From contig CAVVGE010000019.1 in assembly GCA_963747735.1 (NCBI GenBank), positions 248,001 to 312,000 of the forward strand: a stretch of 64,000 nt of DNA, given 5' to 3'. The stretch comes from AP-15 sp963747735 (GTDB lineage Bacteria > Pseudomonadota > Alphaproteobacteria > ATCC43930 > CGMCC-115725). Positions 29,292 through 39,068 of this stretch are shown here, one piece after another; position 1 is the first letter of the stretch, and each line of letters starts with the position of its first letter. The translations under genes and the position numbers were made by a program. The notes below the pieces were generated by a model. That model was not told the origin of the DNA. It saw only the letters and a program-made list of their open reading frames with translations, and did not search any database.

Positions 29292-31040
29292 ATGTTGTCG
29301 AGACCGAATGCGGCGTTGTCGCAGCTCCATATGCAGATCATGTGGAGCCGGCTGATCGCGGTCGTCGAGGAGCAGGCGCAGACCCTGGTGCGCACCGCCT
29401 TTTCGACGACAGTGCGCGAGGCCGGCGATCTCTCGGCCGGGGTCTTCGACCGCGACGGCAACATGCTGGCGCAGGCGGTGACCGGCACGCCCGGCCACGT
29501 CAATTCGATGGCGGCGGCGGTCAAGCATTTTCTCGCCGCCTTTCCGCTCGCGACGATGCGCCCGGGCGACCATTACATTACCAACGACCCGTGGCTGACC
29601 TGCGGCCATCTGCACGATCTGACCGTGGTCAGCCCGACCTTTCTCGATGGCGAGGCGGTCGGCCTCTTCGCCAGCACGGTCCATGTCGTCGATATCGGCG
29701 GGCTCGGCATGGGGCCGGACGGGCGCCAGGTATTCGAGGAGGGGCTGGCGATCCCGCTGATGGCCTTGGCGCGCGAAGGCCGGATGAACGACGACCTCTT
29801 GCGGGTGATCCGCGCCAATGTGCGCGAGCCGTTGCAGGTCGAGGGTGACGTTTACGCCTTGGCCGCGTGCAACGACGAGGGCAGCCGGCGGCTCGTCGAG
29901 ATGATGGAAGAGTTCGGCATCGCCAATCTCGACCGCTTGGGCGAGCATATTATCGAGACCTCGCGCGAGGCGACGATCGAGGCGATCGGCAAGCTAAAGC
30001 CCGGCCGCTACAAGAACAGTCTGAGGATGGACGGGTTCGACCGGCCGCTGACCCTTAAGGCCGAGATGACGATCGGCGATGGCGGCATCCATGTCGATTT
30101 TGCCGGGACCTCGCCAGCGAGCGCCTTTGGCATCAACGTCGTGCTCAACTACACGCTCGCCTACACCGCCTTTGGCGTCAAATGCCTGGTGGCGCCCGAG
30201 GTGCCGAACAACGCGGGCTCCTTGGCGCCGATCACGGTTTCGGCACCCGAAGGCTGCCTCCTGAACGCCAAACGGCCGCGCGCCGTCGCCGCCCGCCATA
30301 CGGTCGGCCACATGCTCCCCGACCTCGTCTTTGGCTGCCTGCACCAGGTCATCGATGGCGGGGTCCCGGCCGAGGGCGCCTCCTCGCTGTGGATCCCGCA
30401 GATTTATGGCGGCGCCGACGTGCTCGACGAATTGGGCGCGGCGGAGCGCAGCACGCCGCCCGACATCAAGCCGTTCAGCACCGCGATTTTTCATTGCGGC
30501 GGCGCGGGCGCGCGCCCCGGCAAGGACGGGCTCGATGTGACCGCTTTTCCGTCGGGGGTGCGCACGATCCCGGTCGAGGCGACCGAGGCGGTGGCGCCTG
30601 TGCTGTTCCGCCGCCGCGAGTTCCGCGAAGGCTCGGCGGGCGCCGGACATTTTCGCGGCGGGCTCGGCCAGATCATCGAATTGGGTGGGGCCGACGGCAC
30701 GCCGATCGCGATGCTGTGCAATTTCGAGCGCATCCAAAACCCGGCGCGCGGGCGCGACGGCGGCGGCGCAGGGGCGCCGGGCCGGGTCACCCTCGTCTCC
30801 GGCCGGCCGATCGGCGCCAAGGGCCGGCAGAGCGTGCCCGGCGGCGATCTGATCCGCCTCGAATTGCCCGGCGGCGGCGGCTTTGGCGACCCCAGCGCGC
30901 GCGACCCCGAGCAGGTCGCGCTCGACGTCGCCGACGGTCTTATTTCACCCGAAGCTGCGGCCCGCGACTATCGCGTCGCGGTCACCGTCGGCGGCGCGCT
31001 CGACCGCGCGGCGACGCAGAGATTGCGGGGGGTGGGGTGA
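29292..31040 (+). CDS. Hydantoinase B / 5-oxoprolinase subunit B-like protein
   Basis: A 582-residue member of the HyuB (N-methylhydantoinase B, oxoprolinase, acetone carboxylase alpha) superfamily. Characteristic phrases are REAGDLSAGVFDRDGNMLAQ, GDHYITNDPWLTCGHLHDLT, FASTVHVVDIGG, and the C-terminal GGGGFGDPSARDPEQVALDVADGLIS. These enzymes normally work with an ATP-dependent HyuA partner, which is not present on either side; the gene is preceded by the debranching enzyme and followed by an intergenic repeat and an insertion sequence. The ATG at 29292 has GAGG (29279-29282) nine bases upstream; a longer frame starts at 29220 but lacks a ribosome-binding site. Either the HyuA gene is elsewhere or an ancestral pair was split. 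Confidence 0.88.
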   Translation: MLSRPNAALSQLHMQIMWSRLIAVVEEQAQTLVRTAFSTTVREAGDLSAGVFDRDGNMLAQAVTGTPGHVNSMAAAVKHFLAAFPLATMRPGDHYITNDPWLTCGHLHDLTVVSPTFLDGEAVGLFASTVHVVDIGGLGMGPDGRQVFEEGLAIPLMALAREGRMNDDLLRVIRANVREPLQVEGDVYALAACNDEGSRRLVEMMEEFGIANLDRLGEHIIETSREATIEAIGKLKPGRYKNSLRMDGFDRPLTLKAEMTIGDGGIHVDFAGTSPASAFGINVVLNYTLAYTAFGVKCLVAPEVPNNAGSLAPITVSAPEGCLLNAKRPRAVAARHTVGHMLPDLVFGCLHQVIDGGVPAEGASSLWIPQIYGGADVLDELGAAERSTPPDIKPFSTAIFHCGGAGARPGKDGLDVTAFPSGVRTIPVEATEAVAPVLFRRREFREGSAGAGHFRGGLGQIIELGGADGTPIAMLCNFERIQNPARGRDGGGAGAPGRVTLVSGRPIGAKGRQSVPGGDLIRLELPGGGGFGDPSARDPEQVALDVADGLISPEAAARDYRVAVTVGGALDRAATQRLRGVG

Positions 31041-31274
31041 TCGGCGGATTTCTATGGGCGCAACCGTAGAGGTTCTGCCGTCTGCAGGACTCAGAGAAGC
31101 CGTCGCGGCACTCTGGCAGTCAATTCCGATGTTCGCGGCGATTTTTTTGCCCCTTCAGCATTCGTCCGTCTACATGATATATGTTCCTGTCTATGTTCAT
31201 TACACCATAAACCTGCCGCAGGATTCTCTGATCTTTGCGATTACTGCATTCAGATAATTCAACGATGAGATCTT

Positions 31275-31352
31275 GTAGGATGGGTTGAGCGACAGCGAAA
31301 CCCATCTTCTTCGGTTGTCGCGATGGGTTTCGCGATGCTCAACCCATCCTAC
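31275..31352. repeat. Intergenic inverted-repeat element
   Basis: In the 351-base gap between the HyuB stop and the insertion sequence, GTAGGATGGGTTGAGC (31275-31290) is repeated as a perfect inverted copy GCTCAACCCATCCTAC (31337-31352), enclosing AGCGAAACCCATC and GATGGGTTTCGCGAT, which also pair with each other. The whole 78-base segment can fold into one long hairpin, or act as a pair of smaller ones. The rest of the gap holds no credible gene. A shorter relative occurs at 62838-62868, so this is a dispersed family, possibly a MITE- or REP-like element. It could also end the HyuB transcript. Confidence 0.75.
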
Positions 31353-31442
31353 GGCCATTTTCTGGTGAATCATGTGATTGCGCCGGAGCACTAGCAGCCT
31401 GTCGGGTTGGTGTGTTGTGGCGGGGTGAGATGTGCCCGCTTG

Positions 31443-31553
31443 GCCCAGTTTAGGCCGGCCGCAGGTTATGCAGTCTGCGGCGGGCTCGCCGGTCACGGTC
31501 ACCTACCAGGCGCAGCCCAGTTTAGGCCGGCCGCAGATTATGCAGTCTGCGGC
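31443..31553. repeat. Direct repeat within the IS left end
   Basis: A 39-base segment beginning GCCCAGTTTAGGCCGGCC occurs at 31443-31481 and again at 31515-31553 with one mismatch, a period of 72 bases. The second copy contains the transposase stop codon and last codons (CRRLHNLRPA), so the first copy is a duplicated piece of the gene's 3' end lying between the gene and the terminal repeat. It looks like a slipped-strand or unequal-exchange duplication after or during transposition. Confidence 0.8.
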
Positions 31554-32868
31554 AGTTGTAGGCGAGGGCGATCAACAGCCACTCGGTGGCGACGTTTTGC
31601 CGGCCGCGCAGGTGGAAGCGGGTGAACCCGATCGCGCTCTTGATGATGCCGAAGACCGGCTCGACAGTCTGTTTGCGTTTTTTGTAGCGGGCTTTGCCAT
31701 CTTCGCTCTCCAGCCTGGCCTTCATCGCCAGGCGCCACGGTTCGGTGATGCGGCGCTCGGGCTTGGGTTCGGGCGGCGGGCGGAAGTCGTAAGGCCGGTG
31801 CGGCTGGGTGCGGGCGATCGCCACCAAGGGCTCGATGCCGCAGGCTTGGAGTTCGGCGACGGCCGGGCCGCCGGCATAGCCGGCATCGGCCAACACTGTC
31901 TGCGGCAGGCCGACCGTCTCGCGCATCGCCAGGACCGTGGCCGCGAAGGTCGGCTGGTCGCTCGGGGTGGTAGCCATGTTGGTCGCCAGGATGAGCTGCG
32001 TCCCCTCGGCGCAGACCACCGCCTGAGCGTTGTAGGCTTGGCGGTATTCATGCGCTTTGGACTTGCGCATCAGCTGCGAATCGGGGTCGGTCAAGTGGTT
32101 GGTCTGTCGATCGGGCCGCGGCGTTGCATCGGGCGGCTTGGGCGGCTGGCCGCCGCGCCCGGTCTTGGCCTCCCAGGCTGCCTTCCTGGCTTCATATTGC
32201 GGGCGTTCGGCCTCGGCCTCGGCCTTGGCTTCCGCTTCCAACCGCGCGCAGGCAGCGTCGAGCTTCGCCTTGAGCGCCTCGCGCCGGGCGATCTCCGCCG
32301 GCAGCGCCTGCGGGTCGATGTCCTCGGCATCGGCCGCCTCGGCTTTGGCGGTCAACGCGGCGATGTCGGCCGCGAGCTTCACCCGCAGCGCCCGCGCCCG
32401 ATCGTACCGCAGCGAGCGGATCTTCGAGGCATTGGCATCGATCTTGGTCCCGTCGATCGACACCGTGCCCAGCCGCAGCAGCCCCATCTCGCGCGCCAGC
32501 AGCAGAACCTGCAAAAACGCCGCTTCAAACGCCGGCTGGTTGGTCCGCCGAAAGCTGGCGATCGTATCGTGGTCGGGATGCGTGTTGGCGGCGATGAAGC
32601 GGGTGCCGATGTCCCGGTACGTTGCCCGCTCGATCCGCCGCGAGGAGAAGACGCCGTTGGCATGGCTGTAGACGAGCAGCGCCAGCATCAGCCGCGGATG
32701 GTATTGCGGCTTGCCGCTGGGCCGGGCGTTGGTGTGAAACGCCGCCAGCCGCACCCGCTCCACCGCCGCCACGATAAAATGCGCGATATCGTTCGCCGGC
32801 AGCCAATCCTTCACATCCGGCGGCAGCAGAAACGGCTGCTCGCGATCAAACGGCATATAGGTCGTCAT
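31522..32868 (-). CDS. IS1182 family transposase (DDE)
   Basis: A 448-residue DDE transposase. It opens MTTYMPFDREQPFLLPPDV, has the N-terminal DUF772-type domain (ANTHPDHDTIASFRR), the first catalytic Asp in GTVSIDGTKIDANAS, a charged Ala/Glu-rich helical insertion (residues about 165-240), the second Asp in VLADAGYAG and the Glu in KRKQTVEPVFGIIKS, followed by GFTRFHLRG. This layout is that of IS1182 and the related IS5-like groups. The frame is intact from the ATG at 32868 to the stop at 31522-31524, so the element may still be active. A longer frame begins at 32928 in the inverted repeat and is unlikely to be used. Confidence 0.9.
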   Translation of the reverse strand: MTTYMPFDREQPFLLPPDVKDWLPANDIAHFIVAAVERVRLAAFHTNARPSGKPQYHPRLMLALLVYSHANGVFSSRRIERATYRDIGTRFIAANTHPDHDTIASFRRTNQPAFEAAFLQVLLLAREMGLLRLGTVSIDGTKIDANASKIRSLRYDRARALRVKLAADIAALTAKAEAADAEDIDPQALPAEIARREALKAKLDAACARLEAEAKAEAEAERPQYEARKAAWEAKTGRGGQPPKPPDATPRPDRQTNHLTDPDSQLMRKSKAHEYRQAYNAQAVVCAEGTQLILATNMATTPSDQPTFAATVLAMRETVGLPQTVLADAGYAGGPAVAELQACGIEPLVAIARTQPHRPYDFRPPPEPKPERRITEPWRLAMKARLESEDGKARYKKRKQTVEPVFGIIKSAIGFTRFHLRGRQNVATEWLLIALAYNCRRLHNLRPA

Positions 32869-32959
32869 CGCTATATCCGGTGGTCTCCCCAACCATATCC
32901 ACTGTATCATGATCAAACCCGCCGTCAATCCGACAGGCTGCTACGAGAATTGCGCTCAA

Positions 32960-34078
32960 ATGGCCCAAACCCGCTCGAACCGCAAAGTCCTGGTATTGCC
33001 GGGCGACGGCATCGGCCCGGAGATCATGCGCGAGGTGCTGCGCGTCGTCGAATTCTTCGACCGCCACCATATCGCCAGCTTCGATATTGCCGAGGGGCTC
33101 GTCGGCGGCGCCGCCTATGACGCCGATGGCGTGCCGCTGACCGACGCTACCATGCAACAGGCGCTCGCCAGCGATGCGGTCCTGTTCGGCTCGGTCGGCG
33201 GGCCGAAATGGGAGGGCCTTCCGTTCGAGCTGCGCCCGGAGCGGGGCCTGCTGCGGCTGCGCAAGGAAATGGATTTGTTCGCCAATCTGCGCCCGGCGGT
33301 GGTGTTTGAGGCGCTCGCCGACGCCTCTAGCCTGAAGCGTGAATTGGTTGCCGACCTCGATCTGATGATTGTGCGCGAATTGACCGGCGGCATCTATTTC
33401 GGCGAGCCGCGCGGCGTCGAGACCTTGGCCGACGGCAGCCGCCGCGGCATCAACACCGAAATCTACAGCGAAGCCGAGATCGAACGCGTCGTCCGCGTCG
33501 CCTGCGAATTGGCGCAAAAGCGCCACGGCCGGGTGTGCGAGGTCGACAAAGCGAACGTCATGGAATTGGGCGGGCTGTGGCGCGAGGTGGCGCAGCAGGT
33601 GCGCGACCGCGACTATCCCGATGTCGAGCTCAGCTTTATGTATGCCGACAATTGCGCGATGCAGCTGGTGCGCAATCCCAAGCAGTTCGATGTCGTCGTC
33701 ACCAGCAATCTCTTCGGCGATTTGTTGTCCGATTGCGCGGCGATGCTGACGGGCTCGCTCGGGATGCTGCCCTCGGCCTCGCTCGGCGCACCCGATGCGA
33801 CCGGCCGGCGCAAGGCGCTCTACGAGCCGGTGCACGGCAGCGCCCCCGACATCGCCGGCAAGGATGTCGCGAACCCGCTCGCCGCGATCCTGTCGTTCTC
33901 GATGATGCTGCGCTATTCGTTCGATCTGGCCGAGGAGGCCGACCTCGTCGAGGGCGCGGTGCGCCGGGCGCTCGCCGCCGGGGTGCGCACCAGCGACATC
34001 GTGCAGCCGAACACCGGCCGCGTCTCGACCCGCGTCATGGGCGACACGATCCTGCGCGAGCTCGAAAAAGGCGACTGA
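32960..34078 (+). CDS. leuB: 3-isopropylmalate dehydrogenase
   Basis: A 372-residue NAD-dependent beta-decarboxylating dehydrogenase acting in leucine synthesis (isopropylmalate to 2-oxoisocaproate). It has LPGDGIGPEI at the N-terminus, FGSVGGPKWE, the substrate-binding region RPERGLLRLRKEMDLFANLRP, ELTGGIYFGEPRG, the lysine and metal-binding segment VDKANVMELGGLWREV, DLLSDCAAMLTGSLGMLPSA, and the nucleotide-binding EPVHGSAPDIAGKDVANP. The ATG at 32960 gives the usual length; an in-frame ATG at 32909 lies inside the insertion sequence. No Shine-Dalgarno sequence is visible before 32960, because the IS end occupies that place. Transcription may now start in the IS. Confidence 0.9.
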   Translation: MAQTRSNRKVLVLPGDGIGPEIMREVLRVVEFFDRHHIASFDIAEGLVGGAAYDADGVPLTDATMQQALASDAVLFGSVGGPKWEGLPFELRPERGLLRLRKEMDLFANLRPAVVFEALADASSLKRELVADLDLMIVRELTGGIYFGEPRGVETLADGSRRGINTEIYSEAEIERVVRVACELAQKRHGRVCEVDKANVMELGGLWREVAQQVRDRDYPDVELSFMYADNCAMQLVRNPKQFDVVVTSNLFGDLLSDCAAMLTGSLGMLPSASLGAPDATGRRKALYEPVHGSAPDIAGKDVANPLAAILSFSMMLRYSFDLAEEADLVEGAVRRALAAGVRTSDIVQPNTGRVSTRVMGDTILRELEKGD

Positions 34079-34090
34079 TCCCGCCGCGTC

Positions 34091-35629
<1,539 letters not shown>

Positions 35630-35721
35630 TTTCTCCTCCCGTTCGCCCAATCTGGGCCGGGACGAAAGCAAAAGAAAGCATTTCTCCCGCGCGCCGGCTA
35701 TGATGACGGCAAGCTGGAACG

Positions 35722-37329
35722 ATGATTACCTTCGACACCGACCCCGGCCGTTATCGGCATTGGCGCCTCGAATGCGCGGGCGCGGTCGCGACCCTGACCC
35801 TCGATGTCCAAGAGGATGGCGGGCTCGATCCGGGCTACCGGCTCAAGCTCAACTCTTACGATCTCGGTGTCGATATCGAATTGGCCGATGCGCTCGACCG
35901 CATCCGCTTCGAGCATCCCGAGATCGGCGCCATCGTCATAACGAGCGGCAAGGAGCGGGTATTCTGCTCGGGCGCCAACATCTACATGCTCGGCCAGGCG
36001 AGCCATGCGCAAAAGGTCAATTTCTGCAAATTCACCAACGAGACCCGGAACGGGATCGAGGATTCGAGCGCCCATTCGGGGCTGAAATTCCTCGCCGCGG
36101 TCAACGGCGCCTGCGCTGGCGGCGGCTACGAATTGGCGCTCGCCTGCGACGAGATCGTCATGGTCGACGACCGGTCGAGCACGGTCAGCTTGCCGGAAGT
36201 AGCCTCGCTCGGTGTTTTGCCCGGCACCGGCGGGCTGACCCGTCTCGTCGATAAGCGCAAGGTCCGGCGCGACCTCGCCGATGTGTTCTGCACCACCGCC
36301 GAAGGCGTGCGCGCCGACCGCGCCAAAGCGTGGGGGCTGGTCGATTGGACCGCCCCTCCCGCCGGCTTCGCCGGGCTCGTCGCCGAGCGTGCCGCAACCC
36401 TCGCCACCCAAAGCGACCGCCTCGGCGGTGCCGATGGCGTGGCGCTCCCGCCGCTCGAACGGACGATCGACGAGAGCGGCTGGCGCTACCGCCGGGTCGC
36501 GGTCGAGATCGATCATGCCGCACGGGTCGCAACCCTGACCGTGATCGGACCCGGCGGCAATCCGCCCGCCGATATCGCCGATATCCTCGCCGCCGGCGCC
36601 CTGTGGTGGCCGCTCGCGATGGCCCGCGAGCTGGACGACGCGCTCTTGCTGCTGCGCGCCAACGAGCCGGCGATCGGCACCCTTGTGCTGAAGACCACGG
36701 GCGGCCCTGATGCGGTGCTGGCCTGCGATGCGGCGATGCTGGCGCACCGCGAACATTGGTTTGTGCGCGAGACGATCGGCTTCTTGCGCCGCACGTTGCA
36801 GCGGCTCGATGTCACCTCGCGCAGCCTTTTCGCCGTCATCGACGAAGGCTCGTGCTTTGCCGGCAGCCTCTTCGAAGTGGCGCTCGCCGCAGACCGCAGC
36901 TACATGCTGGCCGATGGCCCGCAGATCGGGCTCGGGCCCCTCAATTTCGGCGGGCTCGAAATGGTCAATGGCCGCACCCGGCTCTCGGCGCGCTTCAACG
37001 CGGACCGCACCGACCTCGCCGCCGGGCTGCGCGACGCGGAGGCGGCGCTGGCCGAGGGTCTCGTGACCTTCGCTCCGGACGCGCTCGATTGGGAGGACGA
37101 GATCCGCCTCGCCGTCGAAGAGCGCGCGAGCCTGTCGCCCGACGCGTTGAGCGGCATGGAGGCGAGCCTGCGCTTTGCCGGCCCCGAGACCATGGCGACC
37201 AAGATCTTCGCCCGGCTTTCGGCTTGGCAGAACTGGATTTTTTCCCGGCCCAACGCGACCGGCGAGACAGGCGCCCTAAAGCGCTACGGCAGCGGCGCCA
37301 AGCCGAAATTCGATTGGGACCGCGTCTAG
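35722..37329 (+). CDS. boxC: Benzoyl-CoA-dihydrodiol lyase
   Basis: A 535-residue protein of the BoxC family, which cleaves the ring of 2,3-epoxybenzoyl-CoA (dihydrodiol form) hydrolytically, yielding 3,4-dehydroadipyl-CoA semialdehyde and formate. It consists of an N-terminal crotonase-like half and a related C-terminal half. Family marks are GYRLKLNSYDLGVDIELADA, the oxyanion-hole region ERVFCSGANIYMLG, FTNETRNGIEDSSAHSG, VNGACAGGGYELALACDEI and LGVLPGTGGLTRLVDKR. It starts at 35722 with a weak GGAA in front and lies 158 bases upstream of boxB, with a hairpin repeat between them. Cytoplasmic. Confidence 0.95.
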   Translation: MITFDTDPGRYRHWRLECAGAVATLTLDVQEDGGLDPGYRLKLNSYDLGVDIELADALDRIRFEHPEIGAIVITSGKERVFCSGANIYMLGQASHAQKVNFCKFTNETRNGIEDSSAHSGLKFLAAVNGACAGGGYELALACDEIVMVDDRSSTVSLPEVASLGVLPGTGGLTRLVDKRKVRRDLADVFCTTAEGVRADRAKAWGLVDWTAPPAGFAGLVAERAATLATQSDRLGGADGVALPPLERTIDESGWRYRRVAVEIDHAARVATLTVIGPGGNPPADIADILAAGALWWPLAMARELDDALLLLRANEPAIGTLVLKTTGGPDAVLACDAAMLAHREHWFVRETIGFLRRTLQRLDVTSRSLFAVIDEGSCFAGSLFEVALAADRSYMLADGPQIGLGPLNFGGLEMVNGRTRLSARFNADRTDLAAGLRDAEAALAEGLVTFAPDALDWEDEIRLAVEERASLSPDALSGMEASLRFAGPETMATKIFARLSAWQNWIFSRPNATGETGALKRYGSGAKPKFDWDRV

Positions 37330-37367
37330 CGTATGATTCGGTCAGATCGATTGTGCTTTATTTGTCA

Positions 37368-37435
37368 TTCCCGCGAAAGCGGGAACCCAGGGGACAGGGC
37401 TCTGCCGCCCGCCGCTGGGCCCCCGCGGATGCGGG
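37368..37435. repeat. Paired tetraloop hairpins in the boxC-boxB gap
   Basis: TTCCCGC-GAAA-GCGGGAA at 37368-37385 and CCCGC-GGAT-GCGGG at 37422-37435 form two short GC-rich hairpins. CCCAG (37386-37390) and CTGGG (37415-37419) between them can pair, closing a cruciform-like unit. The first hairpin resembles a dispersed intergenic repeat common in alphaproteobacteria. It could stabilise or attenuate the mRNA between boxC and boxB. Confidence 0.6.
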
Positions 37436-37487
37436 CGACGGGTGCAAATGCTCGGTCCTGAAAAGATCATTCGCTAGGGGAGCGCTG

Positions 37488-38897
37488 ATGCCGATCGATT
37501 ATCTGGAGCATATTCCAAACAATGTCGGGCTCGGCGACAACCGCGCCTTGCAGCGGGCGCTGGAGCATTGGCAGCCGCGATTTCTCGATTGGTGGTGCCA
37601 GATGGGGCCGTCAGGGTTCCAAAATGCCGAGGTCTATCTGCGCACCGCGGTCTCGGTCGATGCCGCGGGCTGGGCGAGCTTTGGCCGGGTCAAGATGCCG
37701 GATTACCGGTGGGGCATCTTTCTCGCCGACCAGGTGCCGGACCGCCGGATCGGCTTTGGCGACAGCTGTGGCGAGCCCGTTTGGCAGCAGGTGCCGGGCG
37801 AGCACCGTTCGGCCTTGCGGCGGCTGATCGTGACCCAGGGCGACACCGAGCCCGCCTCGGTCGAGCAGCAGCGCCTCTTGGGCCACACCTGTCCGTCGCT
37901 CTACGATCTGCGCAACCTCTTTCAGGTCAATGTCGAGGAAGGCCGGCATCTCTGGGCGATGGTCTATCTGCTGCACGCCTATTTCGGCCGCGACGGCCGC
38001 GAGGAGGCCGAGGAATTGCTCCAGCGTCACTCGGGCGACCCCGATAAGCCGCGCATCCTCGGCACCTTCAACGAGCCGATCGAGGATTGGCTGAGCTTTT
38101 TGATGTTCACTTTCTTTACCGACCGCGACGGCAAGTTCCAGCTGAAAAGCCTCGCCGAAAGCGCGTTCGACCCGCTGTCGCGCACCTGCCGGTTCATGCT
38201 GACCGAAGAGGCGCACCACATGTTCGTCGGCGCCACCGGCATCGCCCGCGTGATCCGGCGCACGCTCGAAATCATGCGTGAAACCGGCACCGACGATCCT
38301 GCGGCAGTGCGCAACGCCGGGGCGATCGACCTGCCCACCCTTCAGCGCTACGTCAATTACTGGTTCAGCTCGTCGATCGATCTCTTCGGCGCCGAGATCT
38401 CGTCGAACGCAGCGAGCTATTTCGCCAACGGTCTCAAGGGCCGCCCGGACGAGCGCCGCTATGCCGACCATTCTGCCCTCGATCAGGTCCTGACGATCGA
38501 CACCCCGGAAAGCAGCCGGGAAGCGCCGCTGCGCAACGCGATGAACGAGGTCATCCGCCGCGCCTATATCCGCGAATGCGACAACGCGATCGAGCGCTGG
38601 AACCGGCTGGTTGCCAATGCGGGCCACGATTTCCGTCTGCGCCTGCCGAGCCCACGCTTTCGCCGCGCGATCGGCAGCTGGGCCGACGCCTCAAGCGACC
38701 CCGACGGCAACCCGATCGACGGCGTGGCCTGGCGCGACCGCCAATCGGACTGGCTCCCCTGCGAGGCCGACCGCGGATTTGTCAAAAGCCTGATGCAGCA
38801 AGTCACCGAGCCCGGCCATATCGCCGGCTGGATCGCACCCCCCGACCGCGGCATCAACGACCAGCCGCTCGCCTACGACTACGTCCGGCTGAGCTGA
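37488..38897 (+). CDS. boxB: Benzoyl-CoA 2,3-epoxidase, oxygenase component
   Basis: A 469-residue diiron oxygenase that epoxidises benzoyl-CoA at C2-C3 with O2 and electrons from BoxA. The carboxylate-histidine motifs are EEGRHLWAM near residue 150 and TEEAHHMFVG near residue 240, consistent with a ferritin-like four-helix diiron site. Other family marks are DWWCQMGPSGFQ, GHTCPSLYDLRNLFQVNVEE and WLPCEADRGFVKSLMQ. The ATG at 37488 is preceded by AGGGGAG (37476-37482); the much longer open frame upstream is a shadow of boxC. The boxA reductase is not in the window, so another reductase must serve it or boxA lies elsewhere. Confidence 0.95.
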   Translation: MPIDYLEHIPNNVGLGDNRALQRALEHWQPRFLDWWCQMGPSGFQNAEVYLRTAVSVDAAGWASFGRVKMPDYRWGIFLADQVPDRRIGFGDSCGEPVWQQVPGEHRSALRRLIVTQGDTEPASVEQQRLLGHTCPSLYDLRNLFQVNVEEGRHLWAMVYLLHAYFGRDGREEAEELLQRHSGDPDKPRILGTFNEPIEDWLSFLMFTFFTDRDGKFQLKSLAESAFDPLSRTCRFMLTEEAHHMFVGATGIARVIRRTLEIMRETGTDDPAAVRNAGAIDLPTLQRYVNYWFSSSIDLFGAEISSNAASYFANGLKGRPDERRYADHSALDQVLTIDTPESSREAPLRNAMNEVIRRAYIRECDNAIERWNRLVANAGHDFRLRLPSPRFRRAIGSWADASSDPDGNPIDGVAWRDRQSDWLPCEADRGFVKSLMQQVTEPGHIAGWIAPPDRGINDQPLAYDYVRLS

Positions 38898-39068
38898 GCC
38901 ATCCCGGGCGTCGCCCGTTGCGCTTGGCGGGCGGCCATTCTGGCGGCGGCGGCCGGCTGGCGCGGCAGGCATGCGGTCGTGGGGCTGGCCGTCTAAAATC
39001 GGATCGCGGCAAAATTGAACGGATCGCCGACAACACGGCAGGTCCAAAAGATTCAAGGGGGAAACGCG

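Larger units (their letters stand above)
31392..32943 (-). mobile_element. IS1182-like insertion sequence
   Basis: A 1552-base element bounded by perfect 14-base terminal inverted repeats, TAGCAGCCTGTCGG at 31392-31405 and CCGACAGGCTGCTA at 32930-32943, extendable to about 18 bases with one mismatch. Inside is a single transposase on the minus strand. No target duplication is visible in the flanks (GAGCAC on the left, CGAGAA on the right). The left end carries a partial tandem duplication (see separate repeat). The right end lies only 16 bases from the leuB start codon, so leuB's own promoter, if it was there, has been displaced. Confidence 0.85.

Noticed and set aside
31054..31257. Small hydrophobic ORF after HyuB (MGATVEVLPSAG...)
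   Set aside because: No ribosome-binding site, low-complexity context and a dispersed repeat directly following; no support for translation.
31443..31553. Direct repeats as a possible CRISPR array
   Set aside because: Only two copies, one being transposase coding sequence, with no further units and no cas genes.
36756..37487. In-frame upstream extension of boxB into boxC
   Set aside because: The extension is a frame shadow of boxC; a good ribosome-binding site precedes ATG 37488, which gives the standard BoxB length.
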